Positions 47,867 to 58,262 of a stretch of 64,000 nucleotides of DNA are shown one piece after another; the first letter of the stretch is position 1, and every line of letters begins with the position of its first letter. The translations under genes were made by a program, and so were the position numbers. The DNA lies in assembly GCA_036245525.1 (NCBI GenBank), contig BTPG01000007.1:160174059-160238058 (forward strand). The letters are read 5' to 3'. Below the pieces are notes generated by a model. The model ran no database searches, was not told where the DNA came from, and saw nothing but the letters and a program-made list of their open reading frames with translations. The stretch is from Semisulcospira habei. Taxonomy: Eukaryota; Mollusca; Gastropoda; Semisulcospiridae.

Positions 47867-48546
47867 TCGCAGTCTCGTCCTTGTTTTCAAGGAAACCTAT
47901 CGTGCTCGTCCATCAAACTTACCATGCTACCATATCTTTCGACACGCCAAATATTTCCAGGGCTCATATTGTGATTTCTGTTAAGGGTCCAATTGATGAC
48001 TCGCATTTTTCCTTTCACTTTCACTTTCAACTTGCTATATCATGTTTTAGGCTTCCAGTTGCTGTAGAGACATGTAGTGCAGGTGCTTCAGCTTTCGTCA
48101 GTGATTTTCTTTGTGTTCATCTTGCAAATCTACACAGATATTTTTGTAAATGGTGCACATACAGACACCTGGTCCTTGGGCCGACAGCTGATGAACTGTT
48201 TGATTCTTGTAGCAGTGTATAGAATATTTACATGATATTTGTTTTGTTTTCGCTATTTTAACTGCTCATTTTTCAGCACAAATGACACTTTGGGTGATCC
48301 ACTTTTGGATTCACTAGTATTTGACTTGATGCATGTAGGAGTTTTACATCATCATTTTTGCTCATTCACATATTCAAGACCGAACACTTTATGGTACATG
48401 TACAAGACGTAAGATACATTTCTCCTTAAATGATTTTATTATTCAATAATTATTCTGATTATATCTGAGGTAACAGAAATTGATCAGGGCAGTGTTTGAA
48501 AAGTTGTCATATCGACTTACTCACGTTCATCCATATGTCCTGTGGC

Positions 48547-48638
48547 TTAACATTTTGGCTGTTGGTAGCACTTTTTGTTGAGTTGAGTCCTATAGGAATC
48601 GCCTCGACAATAAGCGCTACCAACAGCCAATGGATTAA
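48547..48638. mobile_element. family D TTAA palindrome element, 92 bp
   Basis: TTAACATTTTGGCTGTTGG at 48547 and CCAACAGCCAATGGATTAA ending 48638; the entire element is a palindrome with centre TCCTATAGGA. Confidence 0.86.
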
Positions 48639-48671
48639 TGTTAATGGGAATGGGATGCGCAAGATTCATGA

Positions 48672-48712
48672 ATTCTCATGAGCCCTTGCAGCCTGCAGGG
48701 GGTCATGAGAAT
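48672..48712. repeat. family A palindrome, core only
   Basis: TTCTCATGAGCCCTTGCAGC and GCTGCAGGG...TCATGAGAA arms; outer arms are lost. Confidence 0.75.
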
Positions 48713-49001
48713 AGGATGTTGTAGGCATGCTCATGCATCGGTTCTGTACGGAGCCATTCATCAGTTTGTTACAGATCGTAATATTGTTGAAATGACGTAT
48801 AGGGTATCGTTTGACTAGAAATTTATTTTTACACAAATGGTTGTGTTGTTAGTTTTAACAGGGGCTTTTTTCACAAAGTGAAGTTAGCCACACAGGGTCT
48901 TTAACAGAAGCTGTATTTTTTGTCATTAGTTTTAAATCAAAATCACTATTCGCTAATTCTTTATTTAAATGGCAGTTAGGTGTGACACTCAAGAACTTAT
49001 G

Positions 49002-49007
49002 AATAAA
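49002..49007 (+). terminator. candidate polyadenylation signal AATAAA
   Basis: AATAAA followed within 10-40 bases by a T/GT-rich tract (49009-49050). It lies 3.8 kb after the MYO18 stop in otherwise A/T-rich DNA, so it could end a long 3' UTR. Other AATAAA sites occur at 45173 (overlapping the stop), 51071 and 52455. Confidence 0.35.
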
Positions 49008-49238
49008 ATCTTTGTTTTTGAGCTTTACAAGTTGGTTTTTTGGTTTTCCTTTTTTGTTTAGTTTTGCAATGTTTGTTTTCGCAGGAGTTGTTTCTTTTAT
49101 TTGCTTATTGGTGCATTTATTTCAGGGATTTTATTTCACATGTACATACACCCTAAATATTTTCTTACTTTATTCTCTGGGATGATAACAGTTTGTACAA
49201 AATGTACATTGCCTGTCACTTTCGACTTCAATTCTCTT

Positions 49239-49327
49239 TTCCCATTGGCTTTTGGTAGCGCTTTTGTCGTGGCGATTCCTGCAGAAATTGCCTTGTCATA
49301 AAGCGCTACCGACAGCCAAAGGGTTAA
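49239..49327. mobile_element. family D palindrome element
   Basis: CCCATTGGCTTTTGGTAGCG and CGCTACCGACAGCCAAAGGG, right TTAA at 49324; left TTAA lost. Confidence 0.8.
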
Positions 49328-49553
49328 CTTTGCAGGTGCCTAAGCAAGTACCTATATATCTCTCTCTCTATGCATGGGTGTACATAATGTCAGCGTGTAC
49401 TAAAGAAATATTTTTAATATAACCCAGAGCCCATGGGTTTGTGTATGTTTTTTTTTTCTTCAAATCACTGAGGGCTTGGGGCCCAGAGTTGTAACAGTCG
49501 CAGGTTTTGACCCTGATCACTTCCTATGAAGATCATAGATATAAACCAATGCC

Positions 49554-49615
49554 AGCAAGAGTCATAGATTCTCATGGGCCCCTGAATTTGCAGGGGCCCA
49601 TGAGAGTCTGTCTCT
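49554..49615. repeat. family A palindrome, ATGGGC subtype
   Basis: The core reads CATGGGCCCCTG and CAGGGGCCCATG: the usual GAG is GGG with the matching CCC on the other arm. Confidence 0.88.
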
Positions 49616-49795
49616 TAAAGATGGTGGGGGAAAGCTGCGGGATTGTCTATGAAGCAATCACAGACCATGTACATGTGTAAAGTTTAGTCAATCAATTTTA
49701 GTGATGAATGGACAACTGCTTCCAAAGATGCCAATTTTTTCTCATTATCCTTCTTTGATATTTTCAGGCTGCAATTCTTTACCGGTAGTCGGCTT

Positions 49796-49989
49796 TTAAC
49801 TCATTCAGCCCGACACACGTATTTCCCAAATTTTTTAGGCATCATCTAATGACTATGCACCTGTTGCAGGAAATGGATGGACCATGATAATTCAAGGGTA
49901 GTGCCAGATTATGGCGCCAAGCTAATCTGGCACTGCCCTTGAATTATCGACACATCTCCTGCTGTAGTGCATCAGGGCTGAATGAGTTA
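49796..49989. mobile_element. family C/B hybrid-like TTAA element
   Basis: TTAACTCATTCAGCCCGAC at 49796 is the B-type end but the palindrome (49868-49964) is C-type; the right end reads GCTGAATGAGTTAT. Suggests exchange between families or a common ancestor. Confidence 0.75.
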
Positions 49990-50571
49990 TGCACTTTGCC
50001 TTGTGTAGCGGACTCATTGAAATGGCATCATGAAGGTACATGATATAGCATCGTGTTCGTAAGAGACAATGCTTGTACTGAACCAGAATCTTTAAGATTT
50101 AAAACTTCTTTTTTTCGGGTTGGAGGGGTGGGGGCTGGGGGGCAAGAATGAGGTCCCTCAGTGTGTTAAAAGTGGCAAGTTGTCAATTGTTTTTTTATTT
50201 ATTTTCTGCTGAAACATCTTTGCTGTGTATGTGAAACTTTTTTTTTTTTTTACTAGCTGCATTGTCGTTTACTAGCTAAATTGTTAAAATACTCCCTTGT
50301 AAAGTCAAGTCATTGAGCAGTATTGAACAGCTAGTTTCTGATTCTAGTTATTGTCACACTTGTGTGACATCTTGCCAGCTTTTTTAACTCCGCCAGAGCC
50401 AAATATTTCAAAGTACATGTAGATGATAAGAGTACAATAGTACTCCTAAAAGTACCTGTAGTTATGATAAAGTACATGAGTTCTAGGTACTAAGAGTGTA
50501 CTAATGTTTGCTGTAAACACCCAGTAATAATCTCAAGCTGAGCAGCACTGATGTACATACATGTAGAGCGG

Positions 50572-50631
50572 CCAGAGGCGTAGATCCTCATGAGCCCCCA
50601 CAAATGCGGGGGCTCATGAGGATCTACGCCT
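50572..50631. repeat. family A palindrome
   Basis: Arms CAGAGGCGTAGATCCTC and GAGGATCTACGCCTTTTG; CGTAG/CTACG replaces CATAG/CTATG on both sides. Confidence 0.88.
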
Positions 50632-51070
50632 TTTGCATATATATTTCTGTGAACGAGCGATGTGCTTTCTAGTTTTTCACAGTGTGCTGAGTGCACAGGT
50701 TTCAGCCTTCTGTTTTCTTCATGTGATCACTATTTATTATTCGCTCTTTTGAATGAAAAGCATTTACAGTGTACATACAACATTAGTTCTACATTGTTTG
50801 TGTGTTCCATATTGAGTTGAGCATGCATGATAGTTCACTGGTGAAATGTTTGCCTGAATGTTCTCGGAATGAATGCCGCGTTGTTTTTTTTGTTCGCTTT
50901 CCCAATGTTCATGGCATGAGTGCTCTTGTTGTTACTAGTTGAATGTTTCACATTCTTGGGTTTCAATTTCTAATATATCAATGTGACCAAAAATGTACAC
51001 CGAAGGGGGGCGATTTCTGTGTACCATATACATGTGTATTATTACAGCTCTTGAAAATAAGCAGATTATA

Positions 51071-51076
51071 AATAAA
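51071..51076 (+). terminator. candidate polyadenylation signal AATAAA
   Basis: AATAAA followed directly by TGTATGTGCTTT, a GT-rich downstream element. An alternative end for the same transcript as the site at 49002. Confidence 0.3.
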
Positions 51077-51120
51077 CTATTGTATGTGCTTTATCAATAG
51101 AACAAGTAAAAACTCGCCCT

Positions 51121-51214
51121 ATAACCCTTTCGCTGTTGGTAGCGCTTTCTGTCGCGCGGATTCGTCGGAATCCGCGCGACAAAAATCTCTGAGTGCTAAC
51201 AGCCAAAGGGTTAA
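51121..51214. mobile_element. family D palindrome element with a distinct core
   Basis: ATAACCCTTTCGCTGTTGG and CAACAGCCAAAGGGTTAA are family D ends, but the inner arms are TGTCGCGCGGATTC and GAATCCGCGCGACA instead of GTCAAGGTGATTCC and complement. Confidence 0.85.
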
Positions 51215-51435
51215 AGATCTTTGCTTGATTTTCATGCTCATGCACTTATGCTTGAATTTTACACTCATTAAAATAGCTGGTTGAATTTCACTCTTGATTT
51301 CGCTACTACCAAGATGTCTTGATACATAATTCTTTCCAAGATTTTATTGTGTATATTCTGTAGGCTTTTGCTTGGCTTGTTACTCAGTACATTAAGGCAT
51401 AGATGAACCTCTTTCGAGTGACCACACTCAGATCA

Positions 51436-51559
51436 CTTGTCATTAAAGATCGCCATTTTAGGGGGCTGTACCCAAATTACAAAAGGCCATCGGGCCGACG
51501 TCGGCCCAATGGCCTTTTGCGTATTGGATATAGCCCCCTAAATGGCGGAATTTAATGAC
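51436..51559. repeat. family F palindrome with a second palindrome inside
   Basis: Outer arms CATTAAAGATCGCCATTTTA and AAATGGCGGAATTTAATG; AGGGGGCT/AGCCCCCT below; the centre is CAAAAGGCCATCGGGCCGAC and its near complement. Confidence 0.84.
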
Positions 51560-51919
51560 GGTCGACACTCTTTGCTCTTTAAGTATACTCCTTCTGAAAG
51601 AGTACCCGACTTTCAAGACCACCGTTTTCTTGCAAGAAAGGGTGGTCGCTCACAACTTCTACTGTACTCAGATAAAAGTAAATTAATATCTTGTCATGAT
51701 ATATTCATAATCAGCAATGTACACTACATGTCTATCATACTGCACATATGAACAGGAGGGGGGGGGGGGGGGGGAGTGGATGTTTTATCATTCGTGTGGA
51801 CTACATATAGATTTGAAAGTTTAATTTATCCCATTACATCCTGAGGCTGATTTTGCAAAATTTGCTTATTGTCCTATGAAGGCTACGTTACAGATTAGGA
51901 GATAGATCAACTGTTTTAA

Positions 51920-51990
51920 TTCAAGGGTGCTGCCAGAATAGCTTGGCGCCAGAGGCACCAAGCTATTCTGGCACCACCTTTGAACTATGA
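51920..51990. repeat. family B palindrome
   Basis: Arms TTCAAGGGTGCTGCCAGAAT and ATTCTGGCACCACCTTTGAA, centre GGCGCCAGAGGCACC. Lies in an element running about 51830-52035 whose TTAA ends are mutated (TTAT, GATT). Confidence 0.83.
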
Positions 51991-52517
51991 CCGTCAAATT
52001 CATTTCACAATGGATGTATCAGGATGATAAGGATTATTCATGCAAAGGGTTTTGTTTTTTCACTTTTTCTCAAGAACTGTCAGTTATTTCTCCTTTATAA
52101 AAAAAAAAAAAAAATTGAACACATTTGCGACATGCTGCATGAGGATACGCGTCTTAAAGCCGTGTGTACGCATTCAGGACGTCTCGAATGAGTTACGGGT
52201 AACTTTGAGAATGTGGGCTGTGATGTAAGGTTAATCTAACATGACTGACGAGTCTGGTTATTCCTTATGAACCTACCATCAGTTATAATCGGATTTTGAT
52301 GCATGCACCGAGTTTGTGAGAGAGCGGAGAAAATGGTTCTTGAAAGGGCAGTTGTATGGAATATTTTGGAATGACTCACAGCATGCTTTTGCATTTTCTT
52401 TGAAATGTATTCAGTATATTTTCCCCCTATTGCATATTCTCCTGTAAATCGATCAATAAATGAATTAACAGACTTGAGATTTGTTTCATTCTTGCATTGT
52501 GTCTTCACGATAGCACT

Positions 52518-52724
52518 TTAACCACTTCACTGCCCAGAAAAAGTAAACACGATCCAACTGCAAGAGACATAGATCCTCATGAGCTCCCACGACTGCGGGG
52601 GCTCATGAGGATCTATGTCTTGTAGAGACCAATTTGTATCCATGTTTCTTGGATGGTTTTGATCATTGAATCGGCAAACATTTCAGAAACAAAAATGTAT
52701 GTACATTGGCAGGGAAGGGGTTAA
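52518..52724. mobile_element. family A TTAA element, complete
   Basis: TTAACCACTTCACTGCCC at 52518 and GGCAGGGAAGGGGTTAA at 52708-52724 form the inverted ends. The palindrome at 52560-52623 lies near the left end; the right half is unique spacer. Same layout as 7412-7654, which fixes the element borders. Confidence 0.85.
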
Positions 52725-53147
52725 ATCAAGTCCATACTCGGGTTATTGAACTTTTAGCTTTATTTAGTGCAAACCATGCAATCAAACATGTACAGGAAAT
52801 CCTATACAGCAAGGAAGAAAAAATATTCTGCAATCATAGTACTACAAAGTCTTCCCAGACTAGTTTTGGCCTGAAGTGTGTCGAAGAAACTGCTGTGATG
52901 TTCAAACAGCTGAACAAATAGAAGTAGGTTTCCTGACAAGGTGACATTTTCTGGAGAGCAGTTCGTTAGTTATTTGGGTTTAACGCCGAGCAGGCAACTA
53001 AGGCCATCTCATGGCAGGATGGGTACAAATCTGGCCAGCCAGACTAAAAGAAAGACAAGATGTAAATATAATATAAATTATATCTTTAAAATATTTCATG
53101 CTAAATCTGGAGAGAAAAATTGGTTTAGAGATCCATGCACCATCTGA

Positions 53148-54436
53148 AATGACACGTGACCAAAAAGCACCAGCCAGAAAGCAATGTTCAACTCGCAGTC
53201 TACAGTCGGAGAATTCACGACTGCAGCAGAAGATAGTTGAACATGAGCACAAAATTGGAGTGTTAGAATCAATGGTCCGCGACCTCGGGTACGAAAACAA
53301 GAAGCTCCTAACTCAAGACACATTCTGACACCCAGAAAAAAGTCGCTACTATCTGACAACAGTTAGAAGTTTGGAGAGAGAAGTATGTAAAGAAGCATGC
53401 AGCAATGAAGGCAGAGTCAAGAAGGGTTGGGTACGGCTGCTGAGGCAAAATGAAGAAACTTGAGAACTGCGTCAACAGCAAGATGCCCTGCAAACAGCTA
53501 GTGAGGCAAGCTGCATGACATGCTGAGGAACTTCAGAGAGAGGTAAGAAAATCCCAAGACCGCCTTGCTGAGAATGAGAAACTCTTGGTGGAAAATATAG
53601 CTCAACACACCCAAGCTGAGAGATGAAAACAACAGATACTCTGATGAAATTCGCAAGACCATCCTACAGCTGCAAGCTGATGCCAAAATACCAGCTAGCA
53701 AGTGCTCAAGTGGGATCTAGATTGTTGCTGCAAACATGTTCAACAAAGTTTTTCAGGACAGCGTCCTTGCCTGCAGACAGCTACATGTATAAACAATGGT
53801 GAGGAAGGCCAAGTTCTTGCGAAGATTCAAGCGACAGAGAAGATGCTTCAGTCAGAGAACTGCACCCTACACACAGATGGCACTTCAAGGGACCACAGGA
53901 AAATCATTGGGCAGCAAGTAACTATTGACATGGGGGAGTCACAGCCTTGGCCTCAGTGTTGTCGCCACTGAAGATGCAGCTACACGGGTTGAACCCGGCC
54001 TTATGTTGGACAGGGAAGCTGTTATCAAGAAGTATGACTCAGATTTCCTTACCTTTCTGAAAAGAAAAGGGGAGACTGCCAGTGCTAAATATATTCAGAA
54101 GATTACAAAGTAAAGTAGGTAAAAGCACTTTCAGGGGAGAGAATTGTGCATTATTGACCAAGGATCATAGATCCTTGGTCGATAATGCACAATTCTCTCT
54201 CTCAATTCAAGAATGCAGCAGCCATCCTCTTTTATCGGAAAACTTTCGGCGCACTCGGCCACTGCAACCTCAAGATCCAGAGTGTACAACATGACCTCCA
54301 AGATGACAGACTGATGGTGTTGGTGGCAGCTGCTGCAGTCCTCTACATCCGCTTCAATGGACCCTATTGGAATCTTCTGCAGAGTAACGTCCAGTACACC
54401 CACATCCAGCCTATGACTGCCATTCTTGACAAGTGA
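53148..54436 (+). pseudogene. decayed coding remnant with coiled-coil segment (unknown family)
   Basis: Short open pieces in changing frames. The first (53148-53328) reads as a coiled coil: QSENSRLQQKIVEHEHKI then LESMVRDLGYENKKLL. A middle piece has LDREAVIKKYDSDFLTFLKR, and the last (54185-54436) has AVLYIRFNGPYWNLLQSNVQ. In-frame stops and frame changes separate them; no introns are evident, so it may be an old retrocopy or a degraded mobile gene. I do not recognise the family. A perfect palindrome is embedded at 54138-54199. Confidence 0.4.
54138..54199. repeat. perfect 29-bp-arm palindrome
   Basis: GAGAGAATTGTGCATTATTG and ACCAAGGAT, a five-base loop CATAG, then the complement with one difference (GTC/GAC to GAC). 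Not a member of families A-L. Confidence 0.85.
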
Positions 54437-54824
54437 AGTTTTTTGTTGCATGTGTAGTTCAGAAATTTGGTTAGTACTAAAGTAGGCACACATTGAACTG
54501 TTAACCATTTTAGCCCCGGATCCCTGCAGCAGGAGATGGCTTGACCATGATAATTCGCCAGATTAACTTGGCGCCTGAAGGCAGTGCACATAGTGAAATT
54601 TGCATTCGCCATGTGAAACATAACTGTGTCTTGCCCAGCAAGACATCTCCACATTTGGAAACGGGTGAAAGATATTGGTTTTTCCCTGTACAATGCATAT
54701 CTACATAGCCATCATACACACATCACTTCGATCCCTCATAACGTAACTTTTTTCATCATACAACCTTAACTGTTGGTCACAGATCACAATGCAGTCAGTT
54801 TAATAGTCCTAATCTCCAAGCACA

Positions 54825-54872
54825 TGCAGCCACATGTACTGTAAACAGTAATTACAACTGGCTGCTTGCACA
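54825..54872. repeat. family L palindrome, degenerate
   Basis: CATGCAGCCACATGTACTG and GGCTGCTTGCAC arms; termini lost. Confidence 0.6.
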
Positions 54873-54994
54873 ACGTGGCGAAACACAACCCTCCTTCAAT
54901 GTCAGCGGACGCAGACTGCAGCTCTAAAATCTATGTTTAGCTAAAATGCCAAACATCTCGAGCCATCCAAGAAAAATGGATATAAAGTGCAGTC

Positions 54995-55061
54995 AGCAAG
55001 AGGCATAGATCCTCATGAGCCCCCACAACTGTGGGGGCTCATGAGGACCTATGTCTCTTGC
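54995..55061. repeat. family A palindrome
   Basis: Arms GCAAGAGGCATAGATCCTC and GAGGACCTATGTCTCTTGC with CCCCCACAACTGTGGGGG in the centre; CAC/GTG is a matched change in the inner stem. Confidence 0.88.
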
Positions 55062-57209
55062 AGTTGGACTGTGTTCACATTTTTCAGGAGTGAAGTGGGT
55101 AAATCCAAATGACTGCCTAAACTGGAGGATGTGCATGAATGTGGACTAAACCAGTCGGCCTTATCTAGGCCCCAGCTAACACCATAACAGTGTATAACTC
55201 AACGGACAGAGGAAAAGTGTGGGTGCAAGTCAGTTATCATCAATCTGTCATGAGAGATATCTGGCACATATCAAACCCGGCGCGACCGTATTTCTTCCCC
55301 TCCTTTTTGCTCCTGCGGCTCCCTGCCCGACCAAAAGCGTTTCGTATTTTTTAGTTCAGGGATAGTACAGGTTGACTGTATCAGAGACAATCTGTATATT
55401 GTCTGTATATTGTCTATGACTGTATCAGCTTCACTTATACCGTGTATACACTATATTATAGTTATAACCATTTTTATACTTTATTATCACTAGGCTGTTG
55501 TTCTCTTTCTCTCTTAATAAAGTTACAATTCATCTCTCTTTCTCTCTCTAGAATGTTGTAGTTTAGCAAGGACAAACACGAAAAGAGGCCTGTGCGCCTA
55601 TAATTTCCATCCTTGTGAAAAAAGTATCATTCATTCATTCTCTCTCTCGGCTCAGTCTCTCAAACACACACACACACACATTAACGCATGCAGGCACATA
55701 CATAAACACACATACACATAAACACACGTCATTTTTCTCCGGAATTCAATTGTTGACTATTGAAAAGTATCAGTTTCACAATGCCTGTTTCGGAAATGGG
55801 CTCACTAACTGATTTTTTTTTTTTTTCCGGCACACCTAAAGTGTTATGTGACTGCCGGGAATGAAAAAGAACATAAAAAATATATATATATAAAAGGGGG
55901 GCACATAGTTGGGCTCCATCACGGATTCACAACGATATAATTTGTGATACACGACTTTGAATCACAATTTAAAAACAAAGCAAAAAACCAATATTCGCAT
56001 TTCATGATGGAAAGATACGATTTAAGGAAGAAGGTCCACAACCAGTTGAATGGCAGAATAGTCTAACGAGGCGGCGTGCGGGGCGGGGACATTACAACAC
56101 CAACAAAAATGCACTAACCCACACATGCACTGAACAATTATTAAATTCTAAAGTTCATTAAAAAAATAAAAAAAAATCCGCCACTGAAGTTGATGCAAAT
56201 TTTCAATGATTTCACACAAGTTCCCCTGCTGGCGTGACAAATTAAAGGTATGATCAGAGACTGCACCTAATTTTCATGTCAGGTAAGGTTAAGGAGCAGC
56301 CGCAAAGCCATGCGGCACAATTAGTCGCCTTCGTCCCGGCCCCGCTTAAAAATGACTAACCCAGATACTGTAGCAGTATTACTCACCGCAGCAGTATGTT
56401 GAAATTCGCCAACATGATAACTCCGTTACCACGTAGAACAAAACTAATGTAGCATATACTAAAAAGTGCCTTCACAAGAAGATGAGCGAAAGGTATGTTC
56501 CATGTTTAATCCAAAAACCACTTAAGTAATCACAGAAAAGAACCCCAAAAAGGAAAGAAACACACATAAAAACGGCAGTTACAACACAATTTATTCATGT
56601 TCACAATTTATCCAATTATTTTTGGTAAAAAAGACATACAAAAACAAATACAGAATTTGCAACTTAACTGCAATCAAGTGCCTATTTTGAAAAAAAGTTT
56701 TGACTCGAAATATTAATAAATTGTGTTTTGGAAGATCTTGTTGCGTCCCTGTCGGGGTCAGTGAGAAATGTCAAACAAACAATATTGTCTATACCATTAC
56801 CAAGCACAAGGTAGCAGTCTGTCAGACTAATTTCACGTTTGACGCTGCCCGCCATCGATTCATACTCTAATTCGTTCTTTTTCCTGTACATGCGGAAGTA
56901 CACATCATCTGAGCTGGCCTGTTTCTTCAGAATTCTGTCTGAATGACTGAAGCTGTGTGTTAGACCAGCTATGCACTCACAAACCAGATAGGTGAGGCTA
57001 GCGCTGGCAGAATTGTACACAAACCAAGGGGGCCGGAATTACTCAGGGCTGGACAAACAGTTAGATCCCCTGCCCCGCTATCAGGCACCCAATCGCCAGC
57101 CCACAGAGAAATATGCAGGTATAGACCAAGACGATCATCTGCATCCTCAAAAAGAATGCATCAGGTCTCTTATATAACCCGTCTTTCTCCGGAACTTAGG
57201 AAGTAGGCA
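55062..57209. other. no gene seen
   Basis: A LINE-type tail at 55588-55640 (GCCTGTGCGCCTATAATTTC then ATTC units), a short CA run, A-rich tracts and a single family H arm at 56520-56730. The rest is unique-looking. Confidence 0.55.
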
Positions 57210-57614
57210 GGAGAAACATACGTTGATTGATTGATTGTACATTGCTTAACGTCCCGACAGCAACAAGGCTTTCTCAGGACGTGCCTGCACTGCTTGTGAA
57301 AAAAAACTAAACAGAAAATTGAATGTATGTCGCCAGCCGGTCAAATACATTAAATAAACCTAACACATGGGGCCTAAATAAAGCTAAGACCATTTAGCAA
57401 CACACATCCAATATCAAGAGCTACAGGCAGTGCAGACAGTAGGGAGAGTTTAAAAAAGGCAAATACAGGTGAATGGATCTCGGGTAGACAGAAACACATG
57501 CCCCAGAATAGAGAGAAAAACCCACCCTGTGGGGCTGACCAGGGTGACCCTGGGAACTAAAAAATACCTAACCCCACCCAAGTCCCCCAGGGCAGACCCG
57601 GGTGGGGGCAGAAA
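57210..57614 (-). mobile_element. dispersed 390-bp repeat, copy 1
   Basis: TTGATTGATTGTACATTGC then TTAACGTCCCGACAGCAAC at the low end; CCACCCTGTGGGGCTGACC and GGCAGACCCGGGTGGGGG at the high end. The TTGA repeat at one end suggests a retroelement tail read on the minus strand. Nearly identical to 59446-59835. Confidence 0.8.
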
Positions 57615-57845
57615 CATACGTACACAAACACGAAGGTGCATTACTATATGTGGTTAGGTAAATACCCTGATTTCCCACAGTAGATGCACAGAACATTACA
57701 CAACAATGTAACAATACAAATTTGCACTGGATTTTATTGAGAAAACTGTGGTCATGTTGTAATAGTTATATATGCTAATTCCACAGTGAAGAGGTTTTGC
57801 AAGACGCCAGAGTATTTCCTGTTTAGGACATTGAGCATTGAATGA

Positions 57846-58196
57846 AAATTAATTTTTCTCTAAAATGTATTTTTTCGAAAAATACTTACCGATGACATGA
57901 CTGTCTGGAAATAGTCTACTTGCTTACCAATTTTAGCCTAAGACCCAAAGGGTCCCCCCAGGAGGCTCTCGGGGATCCCTAACAGGGACGATAGTAGCCT
58001 CCCTTGCCCATCCGGTCACGTGCCCGGTGGTGTCTCCTTTAGCCAGTTGTCTACGGAGTTACCAGCGGCAAGCGGGGAGGAGGGAGGGACCTCCGAGTCA
58101 TGTCATCGGTAAGTATTTTTCGAAAAAATACATTTTAGAGAAAAATTAATTTGTTTCCTCAAAACACATTACCGATGACATGACTGTCTGGAAGAA
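57846..58196. repeat. perfect 55-bp inverted repeat plus direct copy
   Basis: 57846-57900 and 58098-58152 are exact reverse complements (TTTTCTCTAAAATG, CGAAAAATACTTACCGATG). A direct partial copy, TTACCGATGACATGACTGTC, lies at 58169. Placed at the 3' end of the YR element, as expected for the end/internal repeats of DIRS-like elements. Confidence 0.88.
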
Positions 58197-58262
58197 TGCC
58201 AAAAAGGAGGAGGGTGCCGCAAAATCCCTTTCTGAAACCTCATTAGGGACGAGGACGGCCCG

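Larger units (their letters stand above)
45174..52517. other. A/T-rich downstream region, possible long 3' UTR
   Basis: No conserved coding frame apart from the weak exon at 46607. It contains family A, B, C, D, F and L palindromes, a possible LINE-tail remnant near 45835 (TATTGTCCATTAAA, also at 5145) and AATAAA signals at 49002, 51071 and 52455. Confidence 0.5.

Noticed and set aside
7412..55061. CRISPR-like regularly spaced repeats
   Set aside because: The palindromes are dispersed, not in an array with unique spacers, and the genome is eukaryotic.
1008..55061. Rho-independent terminators or riboswitches
   Set aside because: Strong hairpins exist, but they are repeat families in animal DNA, without bacterial gene context.
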